Positions 24,917-33,446 of a stretch of DNA of 64,000 nucleotides are shown piece after piece. The notes under the pieces were generated by a model. The model ran no database searches, was not told where the DNA came from, and saw only the letters and a program-made list of their open reading frames with translations. The position numbers were made by a program, and so were the translations under genes. The stretch comes from Qipengyuania xiapuensis (GTDB taxonomy: Bacteria; Pseudomonadota; Alphaproteobacteria; Sphingomonadales; Sphingomonadaceae). The stretch lies in NCBI RefSeq assembly GCF_019711395.1, contig NZ_JAIGNL010000001.1:310001-374000 (forward strand). The letters run 5' to 3'. Each line of letters opens with the position of its first letter. The first letter of the stretch is position 1.

Positions 24917-25514
24917 CGATCTCGTCGCCGTCGTCGCGCAGGGCGAAGAACTGCATCAGCTGGATCATCAGTTCACAGCGTTCCGATAGGGTCGCGGCCT
25001 CGAGCAGGGCCTGCTTGGCGGCCGGATCGAAGGGCGCGATCTGGGCAACGCCGTTGATGAGCGTTTCGTCGTCCAGTCGTTCGACCGAATCCCAGTCGAC
25101 CGAATAGCCCTGCATGGCGGCAAAGCGCTTGGCCTCGAATTCGAAGCCGGCGCGTTCGACACTGGCAAGGATTTGGTCTTCAGGATCCTCGATCAGCTCG
25201 GCCTCGACCTGGCGGAAGGCGGTGGTCACATCGAGCTCGCGCAGCACGCGGAAACGTGCCTCGCCTTCGAGCACGATATTGTAGCGACCGTCCTCCAGCG
25301 CCTCGACATCGCCGATACGCCCGACGCAGCCGATCTCGTAGAGCGGCGAACCCTCGCCGCCCCGTTGCGGCTGTATCATCCCGATCAGCCGGTCCTTGGC
25401 CAGCGCGCTGCCGACGAGCTCGCGGTAGCGCGGCTCGAAAATGTGCAGCGGCAACTGCAGGCCCGGAAACAGGATTGCGCCGGGCAGGGGGAATATGGAG
25501 AGGCGCCGCGTCAA
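24903..25514 (-). CDS. LON peptidase N-terminal domain protein
   Basis: This 203-residue protein is a free-standing Lon substrate-recognition domain: LSIFPLPGAILFPG, LPLHIFEPRYRELVGSAL, then a beta-rich part with RYNIVLEGEARFRVL and a helical C-terminus ending LMQFFALRDDGDEI. No ATPase or protease domain follows. The start is TTG at 25514, seven bases after the stop of the thioredoxin-like gene; the closest ATG upstream (25580) would add 22 unlike residues. Gene order trx-lonN on one transcript is common in alphaproteobacteria. Confidence 0.85.
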   Translation of the reverse strand: MTRRLSIFPLPGAILFPGLQLPLHIFEPRYRELVGSALAKDRLIGMIQPQRGGEGSPLYEIGCVGRIGDVEALEDGRYNIVLEGEARFRVLRELDVTTAFRQVEAELIEDPEDQILASVERAGFEFEAKRFAAMQGYSVDWDSVERLDDETLINGVAQIAPFDPAAKQALLEAATLSERCELMIQLMQFFALRDDGDEIVTLQ

Positions 25515-25521
25515 GCCGGGC

Positions 25522-26454
25522 TTATCCGAAGAGCAGCTTCGACAGACGGCGCCGCGTCGCCACGACCCAGGGATCTTCAAGGCCGATGGCGTTGAAGATG
25601 TCGAGCAGCTTGGTGCGCGCTGCGCCCTCGTTCCACTCGCGATCGGCTTCGATCATGGCGAGCAGTTCGTCTGCGGCGGCATCGCGGTCGCCTGCGGCAA
25701 AGGCGGCTTCGGCATAGGCCAGCCGCACATCCATATCGGCGGGGTTTGCCTGGGCCTTCTCGCGCAGGGCGGCGAGCTCGCCGTCATCGACCTTGTTGCC
25801 GGCCAGTTCGAGCGCGGCCTTGGCGTTTTCGATCTGCGGGTCGCTGGCTAGCGCCGGATTGGCTTCGGCTGCTGCCAAGACGCCTTTCGCTTCCTCTACC
25901 TGCTCAGCCTGCGTCAGAGCGCGGATCAGGCCGGCGTGGGCGGCGGCATTGTCGGGCGCCATTTCGGTCACCTGCGCGAACACGCCGGCAGCGCGCGCCG
26001 CGTCGCCCTCGGCAAGGATCTGTTCCCCCATCGCAACATATTGTTCGACCTGCTGCGCCATTTGCGCTTCTGCACCGCCCGCATCGCCGCCCTGGATGGG
26101 CAGCTGCGAAAGGATCTGGTCGAGCGTCTGCTTCAATTGCGATTCGCTGCGGGCATTGGTCAGGTCGGCGACCGGCTGGCCCTGGAACATGGCGTAGATC
26201 GTCGGGATCGACTGCACCTGGAACTGCGCGGCGATGAACTTCTCCTGGTCGACATCGACCTTCACCAGCACCACGCCCTTGTCGGCATATTCGGCGGCGA
26301 CCTTTTCCAGCAGCGGGGCGATCGCCTTGCAGGGTCCGCACCAGTCGGCATAGAAATCGAGGATGACGAGCTTGTTCATCGAGGGCTCGACGACATCCTG
26401 CTTGAATTTCTCGACTGCCTTCTGCTCGTCGATGCTCAGCCCCATGCTTGCCAC
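25522..26454 (-). CDS. YbbN/CnoX-like thioredoxin-domain co-chaperone
   Basis: This 310-residue protein has a thioredoxin domain with active site DFYADWCGPCKAIAP near residues 33-47 and the cis-Pro in SIPTIYAM, then an Ala-rich helical TPR region from about 125 to 300. E. coli CnoX protects proteins from oxidation and hands them to GroEL; its active site differs, while a complete CGPC is kept here, so redox activity is possible. GTG start at 26454 fits the AAAGGCG site; ATG at 26445 is the alternative. Confidence 0.85.
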   Translation of the reverse strand: MASMGLSIDEQKAVEKFKQDVVEPSMNKLVILDFYADWCGPCKAIAPLLEKVAAEYADKGVVLVKVDVDQEKFIAAQFQVQSIPTIYAMFQGQPVADLTNARSESQLKQTLDQILSQLPIQGGDAGGAEAQMAQQVEQYVAMGEQILAEGDAARAAGVFAQVTEMAPDNAAAHAGLIRALTQAEQVEEAKGVLAAAEANPALASDPQIENAKAALELAGNKVDDGELAALREKAQANPADMDVRLAYAEAAFAAGDRDAAADELLAMIEADREWNEGAARTKLLDIFNAIGLEDPWVVATRRRLSKLLFG

Positions 26455-26639
26455 GTAATATCGCCTTTCATGCGTTGGATTGTTCGCTGCCCATGTGGGC
26501 CTTCACGCGCGAATGTGAAGGGCCGGAGGCGCGCCTGCAAGGCTTGCGAAAATTTGCGCATTTTTTTGCTTGCGGGACTCACGAGGCGTTGCTAACTGCG
26601 CGCCTCCCCACCGGGCCACGCCCGGTAGAGCGCCAGTGA

Positions 26640-26714
26640 GCGGGCGTAGCTCAGGGGTAGAGCACAACCTTGCCAAGGTTGGGGTCGGGCGTTCGAATCG
26701 CCTCGCCCGCTCCA
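26640..26714 (+). tRNA. tRNA-Gly (anticodon GCC)
   Basis: Acceptor arms GCGGGCG and CGCCCGC pair fully; then T as discriminator and an encoded CCA. The anticodon stem CAACC/GGTTG encloses TTGCCAA with anticodon GCC (glycine). D-arm TAGCTCAGGGGTAGAGCA and T-loop TTCGAAT are standard. It is not next to other tRNA genes. Confidence 0.97.
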
Positions 26715-26732
26715 TTTTCTCCATATCGAGAA

Positions 26733-26763
26733 CGAACACCACACGGCCCTGCCGTGCGGTTCG
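26733..26763 (+). terminator. Hairpin after the tRNA gene, possible terminator
   Basis: CGAACACCACACGGC pairs with GCCGTGCGGTTCG, with two bulged bases and a three-base loop. No T-run follows, so it may instead guide 3' end processing of the tRNA transcript. Confidence 0.35.
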
Positions 26764-26805
26764 TCGTGCGTATATGCAATTCGTCGCGAAATGCATTGCA
26801 GTTGC

Positions 26806-26820
26806 ATAATGAAACGTTAT
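26806..26820. promoter_or_regulatory. Candidate Zur-type operator upstream of the metal receptor
   Basis: ATAATGAAACGTTAT is an imperfect AT-rich dyad 11 bases before the receptor's start. AT-rich dyads near ATAAC/GTTAT are typical of zinc-repressor sites in front of ZnuD-like genes. The match was judged by eye and no second site supports it. Confidence 0.3.
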
Positions 26821-26831
26821 TACGCGCCGAT

Positions 26832-29012
26832 ATGTTGTATCACACCGCATCGCTTCGCCGCAGCCTCGCTGCATCGTTGTCACTGATTGCCGTGGCCGCA
26901 GCCACCCCGGCACTGGCGCAGGATCAGTCCGCCGAGGAAGAGGTCGAAACGACCGCTGCCGAGGACGACCTGCACAATCGCCGGATCGATACCGACGGCA
27001 CTATCATCGTCAGCGCCGAGGGCTTGCGCCAGTTCGACCTGCTTGCCGGCACCAGCGTGATCGACGGCGAAGAGCTCGACCAGAACATGGACGGCCAACT
27101 CGGCGAAGTGCTGACCAGCCTGCCCGGCGTGACTGCAACCGGCTTTGCACCGGGTGCCTCGCGCCCGATCCTGCGCGGCTTCTCCGGCGAGCGCGTGAAG
27201 GTACTGGTCGACGGCATCGGCGCCATCGACGTGTCGAACACCTCGGCCGACCACGCTGTCTCGATCGACCCGCTGACCGCCGAGAGCATCGAGGTCCTGC
27301 GTGGCCCTGCAGTCCTCCTCTACGGTAGCCAGGCTATCGGCGGCGCCGTCAATGTCATCGACAAGCGCATCCCGCGGCGCGTTCCGGCAGAGGACTTCCA
27401 TATCGACGCACTCGTGCGTGCCGACACCGTCTCCGACCTGCGCGAAGGCGGTGCATCGCTCGATGTGCCGATCGGGGGTGGCTTCGTCTTCCATGTCGAC
27501 GGCGTCTATCGCGAGACCGACGACCTCGATGTGCCCGGCTTCCTCCTTTCCGACGACCTGCGTGCCGACCTTCTCGCCGATGCAGCGGAAGAAGAGGCCG
27601 AGGGTGAATTCGAGGAAGCCGAAGAGCTGCGCGAGGCAGCCAATGCGGAAGGCACGATCTTCAACAGCGGCACCGAAACCTGGGCCGCCAATGGCGGCTT
27701 TGCCTTCTTCAAGAACGGCTCCAGCCTCGGCGTATCGGTGGGCGTTTACGACACGTTCTACGGTGTCCCCATCCTTCCGGGTGCCCATCACCACGAGGAA
27801 GATGGCGACGATGCTGATCTGGGTGCCGAGGAAGAAGGCCCCGAGACCGTGAGCATCGGCCTGCGCCAGTATCGCGCGGACATGCGCGGCGATATCCTGC
27901 TCGGCGATGGTTTCTTCGAGCGCCTGAAGATCCGCGCCGGCTATTCCGACTACACCCACACCGAATTCGAGGGTGACGAGGTCGGCACCGTTTTCGATGT
28001 CCAGGGCATCGAGGCCCGTGCCGAGCTGGTGCAGAATACGGGCGGCGTGCTTCGCGGCTCTGTCGGCACTCAGATATATATCCGCGATTTCCAGGCAGAG
28101 GGCGCAGAGGCCTATGTCGCGCCGAACAGCACCCAGCAGCTCTCGTTCTTCACCCTGCAGGAATACGGCAATGGCCCGCTCCAGCTCGAAGGCTCGCTGC
28201 GTTTCGAGAACACCGACGTGAAATCCACGCCGCTGGGCATCGAGCGCGATTTCAGCGCGTTCTCCGGCGCGGCCGGTCTGGTCTACGAACTGACCCCGAG
28301 CTTCCGCACCGGCATCAACCTCTCGCGCGTGGCGCGTGCGCCCAGCGCCGAGGAGCTGTTCTCCGAAGGACCTCACATTGCCACCCAGCAGTTCGAGATC
28401 GGCGATCCCGACCTCACCCTTGAAAAGGCATGGGGCGTCGAGGTGTTCGCGCGTGGCAGCCTTGGCCCGGTGGACCTATCGGTCGCCGCTTACCGCCAGT
28501 GGTTCGACGACTTCATCTACCTCAGTGGAACCGGCGCCGAAGAGGACGATCTTCCCGTGTTCGTCTACCTGCAGGAAGACGCGACCTACACCGGTTTCGA
28601 GGGCCAGCTCGCCTGGAACTTCATCGACACCGACGGACTGGACGTGACCGCCGACCTGCGCGCATCCTATATCGATGCAGAGCTCGACAATGGTTTCAAC
28701 GTGCCGCGAATCCCGCCGCTCAGCCTGCTGGGTGCGCTGGAGGCCGACACCGGCAACCTGACACTGCGCGGCGAGGTCGAATGGTTCGACGACCAGACCG
28801 AAATCTCGCCCTTCGAGACGGAGACCGACGGGTTCACCTTCGTCAACGCCTCGGCAACCTGGCGTCCGCTGGCCGACGATCCGACGCTGGCCGTGATCCT
28901 CAAGGCGGAGAACATTTTCGACGAGACCGGTCGTCGCCACTCGAGCTTCACGAAAGAATTCGTGCCTCTCCCGGGCCGCAATGTGAGCGTCTCGGTGCGC
29001 CTGAGCATCTGA
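26832..29012 (+). CDS. TonB-dependent receptor, ZnuD-like (probable zinc uptake)
   Basis: This 726-residue outer-membrane receptor has a signal peptide (cleavage after ATPALAQ near residue 32), a plug domain with VLVDGIGAIDVSNTSADHA and VEVLRGPAVLLYGSQAIGGAVNV, and a barrel ending in VSVRLSI with the terminal hydrophobic residue. An acidic insert near residues 250-275 (EEEAEGEFEEAEELREAAN) and a His/Asp-rich insert near 318-330 (HHHEEDGDDAD) match the metal-catching loops of neisserial ZnuD. Zinc is the likely cargo; nickel or copper are possible. ATG chosen at 26832, since the upstream frame crosses the tRNA. A terminator follows. Confidence 0.88.
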   Translation: MLYHTASLRRSLAASLSLIAVAAATPALAQDQSAEEEVETTAAEDDLHNRRIDTDGTIIVSAEGLRQFDLLAGTSVIDGEELDQNMDGQLGEVLTSLPGVTATGFAPGASRPILRGFSGERVKVLVDGIGAIDVSNTSADHAVSIDPLTAESIEVLRGPAVLLYGSQAIGGAVNVIDKRIPRRVPAEDFHIDALVRADTVSDLREGGASLDVPIGGGFVFHVDGVYRETDDLDVPGFLLSDDLRADLLADAAEEEAEGEFEEAEELREAANAEGTIFNSGTETWAANGGFAFFKNGSSLGVSVGVYDTFYGVPILPGAHHHEEDGDDADLGAEEEGPETVSIGLRQYRADMRGDILLGDGFFERLKIRAGYSDYTHTEFEGDEVGTVFDVQGIEARAELVQNTGGVLRGSVGTQIYIRDFQAEGAEAYVAPNSTQQLSFFTLQEYGNGPLQLEGSLRFENTDVKSTPLGIERDFSAFSGAAGLVYELTPSFRTGINLSRVARAPSAEELFSEGPHIATQQFEIGDPDLTLEKAWGVEVFARGSLGPVDLSVAAYRQWFDDFIYLSGTGAEEDDLPVFVYLQEDATYTGFEGQLAWNFIDTDGLDVTADLRASYIDAELDNGFNVPRIPPLSLLGALEADTGNLTLRGEVEWFDDQTEISPFETETDGFTFVNASATWRPLADDPTLAVILKAENIFDETGRRHSSFTKEFVPLPGRNVSVSVRLSI

Positions 29013-29039
29013 TCGGAACGATCAGTCCGGAAGATCGAG

Positions 29040-29065
29040 GGGGAGCGCCGGGCGCTCCCCTTTTT
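29040..29065 (+). terminator. Intrinsic terminator after the ZnuD-like receptor gene
   Basis: Perfect nine-base stem GGGGAGCGC/GCGCTCCCC with loop CGG, followed by TTTTT. It lies between convergent genes and may serve only the + strand. Confidence 0.92.
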
Positions 29066-29071
29066 CTTTGG

Positions 29072-30247
29072 TCAGTCCTCGACCGCGAAGGTGAGGTGCG
29101 CATGGTCGCGCAGGCGCTCGACCAGCGCTTCGCCGAGGAAGGAACCGGGCGTACCAACGCCGCCCTCCGCATCGCTTTCCAGCAGCGCCATACCGGTTTC
29201 GCCGATCATGCGGCTGGTTGAACCGTAACCCGGATCGAACTTGCCCTTCACGCCATACTTGATGGTCTTACCGTCGGGCCATTCGCCCGTGAACAGGACG
29301 TCGTAGAAGCCGTTCTCGCGTTCTTCCTTCGTCGGGCCTTCGCCCGGCTTGGGCGGCTTCGCGCCAAAAGGGTTCTTCATCATCTCGACCATGGCATTGG
29401 CCGCCGCCTTGCCCGCATCGCCGGGGCTGGTGAGGACCATTTCGTCATAGCGGAAGTCCTCGCCATAGGGATGGCCGCGCAGGAAGTTGGTGCGATGGAC
29501 GTTCTTCGTGTTGATCGGCGCCATGACGAAAGGCGCGGCCCATTTGCCGAGCTCGTCCTCGTAGTGCGGCACCATGCCCGAGGGCTGTTCGGGACCTTCG
29601 AAGCCCGGCGTCAGCGCAAAGGGATCGCGCAGCATGCCGATGATCTTCGGGTTCTTCATCGCCGCCTTCATGGTGGCGCCGAGGCTGGCGGCCGTACCGC
29701 CCGAGAACGTCCCCTGCATCGCGCGCACGCGGCCTTTCACGCGCGGCGCGGGCGATCCCTCACGCGCGACGGCTTCCTTCTGAAGCATCAGGACGCCCAG
29801 ATCGAAGGGGATCGAATCGAAGCCGGAGGAGAAGCAGATGCGCGCGCCGCTCGCCTTGGCGGCTTCGTGGTGCTGCTGGATCTTCTCGGCCATCCAGGCC
29901 GGCTCGCCGCACAGGTCGGCATAGTCGGTGCCGGTCTTCACGCAGGCCTCGACCAGCGCATCGCCGTAAAGCTGGTAGGGGCCGACCGTCGTGAGGACGA
30001 CCTTCGTGCGCTTGCACATGGCCTCGAGGCTCGCCGGATCTTCGGCATCGGCCACGATCATGGGAGTGGTCGAAGGTGCGCCGATCTCGTCGCGCACCGC
30101 GGTCAGCTTGTCTTCGCTGCGGCCTGCCATCGCCCATTTCGGGCCATTTCCGGCATTGCCGTACTCGCGAACGAAATGCTCTGCGACGAGGCGGCCGGTG
30201 TAACCGGTTGCGCCATAGACGATGATGTCGAATTCACGATCTGCCAT
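29072..30247 (-). CDS. Saccharopine dehydrogenase-like reductase
   Basis: This 391-residue protein has an NAD(P) site IIVYGATGYTGRLVAEHF at residues 7-24, then VVLTTVGPYQLYGDALVEAC and FSSGFDSIPFDLGV. These features place it with the trans-acting enoyl reductase/saccharopine-dehydrogenase-like family rather than true lysine-pathway enzymes. In mycobacteria relatives act in lipid modification; no such context is seen here. The ATG at 30247 follows GGGAGA. It lies downstream of dcd on the same strand. Confidence 0.82.
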   Translation of the reverse strand: MADREFDIIVYGATGYTGRLVAEHFVREYGNAGNGPKWAMAGRSEDKLTAVRDEIGAPSTTPMIVADAEDPASLEAMCKRTKVVLTTVGPYQLYGDALVEACVKTGTDYADLCGEPAWMAEKIQQHHEAAKASGARICFSSGFDSIPFDLGVLMLQKEAVAREGSPAPRVKGRVRAMQGTFSGGTAASLGATMKAAMKNPKIIGMLRDPFALTPGFEGPEQPSGMVPHYEDELGKWAAPFVMAPINTKNVHRTNFLRGHPYGEDFRYDEMVLTSPGDAGKAAANAMVEMMKNPFGAKPPKPGEGPTKEERENGFYDVLFTGEWPDGKTIKYGVKGKFDPGYGSTSRMIGETGMALLESDAEGGVGTPGSFLGEALVERLRDHAHLTFAVED

Positions 30248-30329
30248 GATTGCATCTCCCACTTTCACGGGACGATGTGCGCCGAGCAGATGCGAGAGTC
30301 AAAGACGCAGCGTCACCGCCGCATACGGA

Positions 30330-30884
30330 TCAGAGCCGCGGTAGCGTGACGCCGCGCTGGCCCATGTATTTGCCGGCACGGTCGGCATAGGTCACTTCGG
30401 GTCGCTCGTTGCCCTGCAGGAACAGGAACTGGCAGGCGCCTTCATTGGCGTAGATCTTGGCCGGAAGCGGGGTGGTGTTCGAGAACTCGAGCGTAACGTG
30501 GCCTTCCCATCCGGGCTCGAGCGGGGTGACGTTCACGATGATCCCGCAGCGCGCATAGGTGCTCTTGCCGAGGCAGATCACCAGTACGTCGTCCGGAATC
30601 CGGAAGTATTCGACCGTGCGCGCCAGCGCGAAGCTGTTGGGCGGGATGATGCAGACATCGGTCTGCTTGTCGACGAAGCTGTTGCTGGCGAAGTCCTTCG
30701 GGTCGACCACTGCGCTGTCGATGTTGGTGAAGATCTTGAACTCGTCCGCCACGCGCGCGTCGTAGCCGAAGCTCGACAGGCCGTAGGAGATGTTTCCCTC
30801 GCGGCGCTGGGCCTCGGTGAAGGGTTCGATCATGCCGCGGGTCGTTGCCGCCTCGCGGATCCATTTGTCGGAGAGAATCGCCAT
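30330..30884 (-). CDS. dcd: dCTP deaminase
   Basis: This 184-residue enzyme, exactly the usual length, deaminates dCTP to dUTP for thymidylate synthesis. [14 protein letters not shown] near residue 31, [21 protein letters not shown] near 111 (catalytic Glu in LEPGWEG) and CQFLFLQG near 160 are the family motifs. The ATG at 30884 is chosen over two upstream in-frame starts because it gives the standard N-terminus MAILSDKWI. It complements the ribonucleotide reductase genes of this window in dNTP supply. Confidence 0.95.
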   Translation of the reverse strand: MAILSDKWIREAATTRGMIEPFTEAQRREGNISYGLSSFGYDARVADEFKIFTNIDSAVVDPKDFASNSFVDKQTDVCIIPPNSFALARTVEYFRIPDDVLVICLGKSTYARCGIIVNVTPLEPGWEGHVTLEFSNTTPLPAKIYANEGACQFLFLQGNERPEVTYADRAGKYMGQRGVTLPRL

Positions 30885-30956
30885 GCTTGATTGATTCCGC
30901 ATGGGCGGCCTCGCGGCAAGCGGGAGGGGCATTTAATCCCCTCCCGTGTGCGGGCA

Positions 30957-32909
30957 TCAGGCGTCGGAGAAGAAGGCTTCCTCTTCCCAGCGCTGCCAGT
31001 CGCGGTTGTAGCTGAACTCGATCCAGTCATAAGCGTTGTCGAGCACGCGCGTCTCGCGCACGCCGAATGAGTTCGACGCACCTTTCACGAAGCGGATCGC
31101 GCCGGTTGCCCCGTCCTTCACGAAACGTATGCGCTGGCCGTCGACATAGCCGTGATCGGCCCCGCCCAGCGGCGTGCGGGCAAGCGTCATGTCGGCGATG
31201 ATGCCGCTGGTCATTTCCACCGTCATGAGCGGGGCGCAGGGCAGCAGTTCGCCCGGACCCGAGACCTGCGGCAGCTTGTACCAGCCGCGCGGCCAGAAAT
31301 TGCTGGTCGGCTCGGAGGAGGCATAGGTCACGCACGGCATGGAAACCGGCGTGGCTCCGCCATGGGGCACGCCGCCACCTGCACTCGCACCGGCGACATG
31401 CAGTTCGCAGGAACGATCGATGTAGCCGGTCCAGAAACAGCCGAGCCACTGGTGGCCCTGCTCCTGCGCATAGCGGGTGCGATGATGCGCGATCCTGATC
31501 CGCGCGTTCGAGGGTGGCAGTTTGTAGATGCCTGCAGGCGCTCCCGGCACGGGTTCGGTGAGGCTGTCGACCCCGTAAAATTCCAGTGCGTGGATGCCTG
31601 TCTTGCGGTCGAGCCAGGATTCGATCGCGAGGTCGGTGTCGCGCAGCGCAAGTGCCTCTCCGCCGTTCAGCGAGATGCCGCAGTCGATCGTCCGGATGCT
31701 GCCACGCACCCAGCTGGCGAAGCGTAGCGAGCGGATGTCGCGGAATTCGCAATTCTCGAGCAGCGTGAGCGGCGGAGCAATGGTTTCGTCACGCGTGGGA
31801 TAGGCCTGCGCGTAATAGACGCCATTGGCCGAACCGCTGCCGAGCCCCATGGCGTCGCAATCGTGCCAGGTGCAATTGCGATAGATCGCACGGTTCTTGG
31901 CGACGTCTTCCTGCGCTTGGAAACAGTCGCCGAAGCTGCAGTCGACCGCGAGGATCTCTGCATCGACACCGGGATTGAGCGCGCTGCCATTGCTGGTGGC
32001 GAAGCGGCAGCGTTTGAGCTCTATCCGTTCGACCGCGTCGGCCTCGCCTGCGGTGAAGAAGATCTCGCCCTTCCAGCCGATCATGTCGGTGTCGCGGCAG
32101 ACGATCTCGCCGGCAAAGCAGTCCTGCAGCCACAGCGCCTTGTCGGTGATGTCCCAGCCGTCACCGGTCTGGGCATCGGCGGGCCACTCGTATGCGCCGG
32201 TGTGCTGGCGATTGCCCTGCAAGACCAGCCGGTCGAGTTCGAGGCGGCCGATGGAGCGGCTGCCCGCGCCGGGATCGCTGACGTCGCCCTGGAGCAGGAG
32301 GCCGCCGCCGCGCCAGACAGCGAGCGTGGGGTCGCTGCCCGATGTGGCAACCAGCTGGTAGTCGCTCTCCGGGTTCCCGCCATAGAGAGCACGAAAATCC
32401 AGCACAGTCCGTTCCGCCGCGCAGCCGCGAAGCGCAATCGAGGCGCGCACGACGAGCGGATGCCCGTCCTCGGCGCGCTTGTCCTCGGCGGGCGAGAGGC
32501 GCGGCGTGCAATGGAGACGGTAGAGATGCGCTTCGAAGCGTATCTCGCTTGCGCCGACGGCATGGGCGTGATCGATCGCGGCCTGGATCGCAGGCTGGTC
32601 GTTGACCGCACCGTCGCCAGCAGCGCCGCCTTGTTCGACCGCGAATGCACCTGCCTCGGGCAGGAGGCGGAAGATGCGCCCGTTCTCGGTTTGGAAGACG
32701 AAGCGCTGGTGACCGGCCAAAAGGGCAGCATCACATAGTGCATCGCTGATGTATCGCGCCGCGCCCTTGCCGGGCACCGCATATCCTGTCGATTCGAGGA
32801 GCGAGATATCTGCTGGCGGAGAGCGACGGGCGAGGTCGGGGAAAAGCGCGGGAAGTCCCTGCGTCGCGCGGGTGGCGAGTCCCATTGCGGGGAGGGCGAG
32901 CGCGCTCAT
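30957..32909 (-). CDS. Right-handed beta-helix protein, phage tail-spike-like
   Basis: This 650-residue protein has a pectate-lyase-type N-terminal opening (GAVNDQPAIQAAIDHAHAVG near residue 98) followed by repeating short strands with regularly spaced Cys and Asn, as in parallel beta-helices (for example IYRNCTWHDCDAMGLGSGS). The last 40 residues (DWIEFSYNRDWQRWEEEAF) look like a separate cap. Sequence style is closest to phage tail spikes and polysaccharide lyases. No signal peptide is evident, which argues against ordinary secretion. The ATG at 32909 overlaps the stop of the preceding gene by four bases. No catalytic residues can be assigned by eye. Confidence 0.72.
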   Translation of the reverse strand: MSALALPAMGLATRATQGLPALFPDLARRSPPADISLLESTGYAVPGKGAARYISDALCDAALLAGHQRFVFQTENGRIFRLLPEAGAFAVEQGGAAGDGAVNDQPAIQAAIDHAHAVGASEIRFEAHLYRLHCTPRLSPAEDKRAEDGHPLVVRASIALRGCAAERTVLDFRALYGGNPESDYQLVATSGSDPTLAVWRGGGLLLQGDVSDPGAGSRSIGRLELDRLVLQGNRQHTGAYEWPADAQTGDGWDITDKALWLQDCFAGEIVCRDTDMIGWKGEIFFTAGEADAVERIELKRCRFATSNGSALNPGVDAEILAVDCSFGDCFQAQEDVAKNRAIYRNCTWHDCDAMGLGSGSANGVYYAQAYPTRDETIAPPLTLLENCEFRDIRSLRFASWVRGSIRTIDCGISLNGGEALALRDTDLAIESWLDRKTGIHALEFYGVDSLTEPVPGAPAGIYKLPPSNARIRIAHHRTRYAQEQGHQWLGCFWTGYIDRSCELHVAGASAGGGVPHGGATPVSMPCVTYASSEPTSNFWPRGWYKLPQVSGPGELLPCAPLMTVEMTSGIIADMTLARTPLGGADHGYVDGQRIRFVKDGATGAIRFVKGASNSFGVRETRVLDNAYDWIEFSYNRDWQRWEEEAFFSDA

Positions 32910-33337
32910 TGCGAAATCCTGTAGCCAAGCGTGCCCGAAGAAATTCGGCAGTCGAGCCATAGCGTGGCGTCGCTTTCGCTTTCCTCCCAAACCGGCTCGC
33001 AGGCATTGGCGGTGAAACTGCCCCAGGGCGCTCCCGCAAGCGTGAGCGGCTGGAGGGTCGCGCCGCCGTCGATCGAGCGCTTGAGCGTGACGCTGCCCTC
33101 CCAGTCGCCCGTGAGGCTGCAATAGACCGGGGTCATTGCGGCCGGGGCAAAGGGTCCGGCGACCACGTCAGCCGTGCTCTGACCCTCGAGCGGGGCGGGC
33201 ACGCTCGGCGGAGATGCGTGGACGGGAAGCGGGCGCGCATCGGCGACGAGGGCGAGATTGCCAGTGCCATCGTCGAGGCCGAGCGCGAAGGCAGGCGCGA
33301 AGCCGCCGGGGGTCTGCAGGGGAACAGGCTCGCTCAT
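32906..33337 (-). CDS. Small beta-rich phage-tail-like protein
   Basis: This 143-residue protein has two parts: an N-terminal region (LGLDDGTGNLALVADARPLPVH) and a C-terminal beta-sandwich-like domain with GDWEGSVTLKRSIDGGATLQ, NACEPVWEESESDATLWLDC and final GTLGYRISQ. This WxGSVTxxRSxDGGAT to VWEESE pattern is familiar from phage and gene-transfer-agent structural proteins of sphingomonads, which is my recollection rather than a search result. ATG at 33337 follows AAGGA. Co-translated with the beta-helix gene. No other phage genes are near. Confidence 0.6.
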   Translation of the reverse strand: MSEPVPLQTPGGFAPAFALGLDDGTGNLALVADARPLPVHASPPSVPAPLEGQSTADVVAGPFAPAAMTPVYCSLTGDWEGSVTLKRSIDGGATLQPLTLAGAPWGSFTANACEPVWEESESDATLWLDCRISSGTLGYRISQ

Positions 33338-33446
33338 ATTTTTGGTTCCTTGATCTGATCGAACGAGCCACACCGGTTAATCACGTGCCTGCGAGTAGGA
33401 AAATGCTTTTTGGACTTCGCCTGCAACGCCGCTAGAGCGTGGTGCG

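Noticed and set aside
26880-28376. 498-codon frame opposite the ZnuD-like receptor
   Set aside because: Shadow of the receptor; composition is Asp/Glu/Val-biased with no domain.
30957-33337. Remnant prophage
   Set aside because: No integrase, terminase, capsid or tail-assembly genes, no attachment repeats; the pair sits in a normal-looking gene context.
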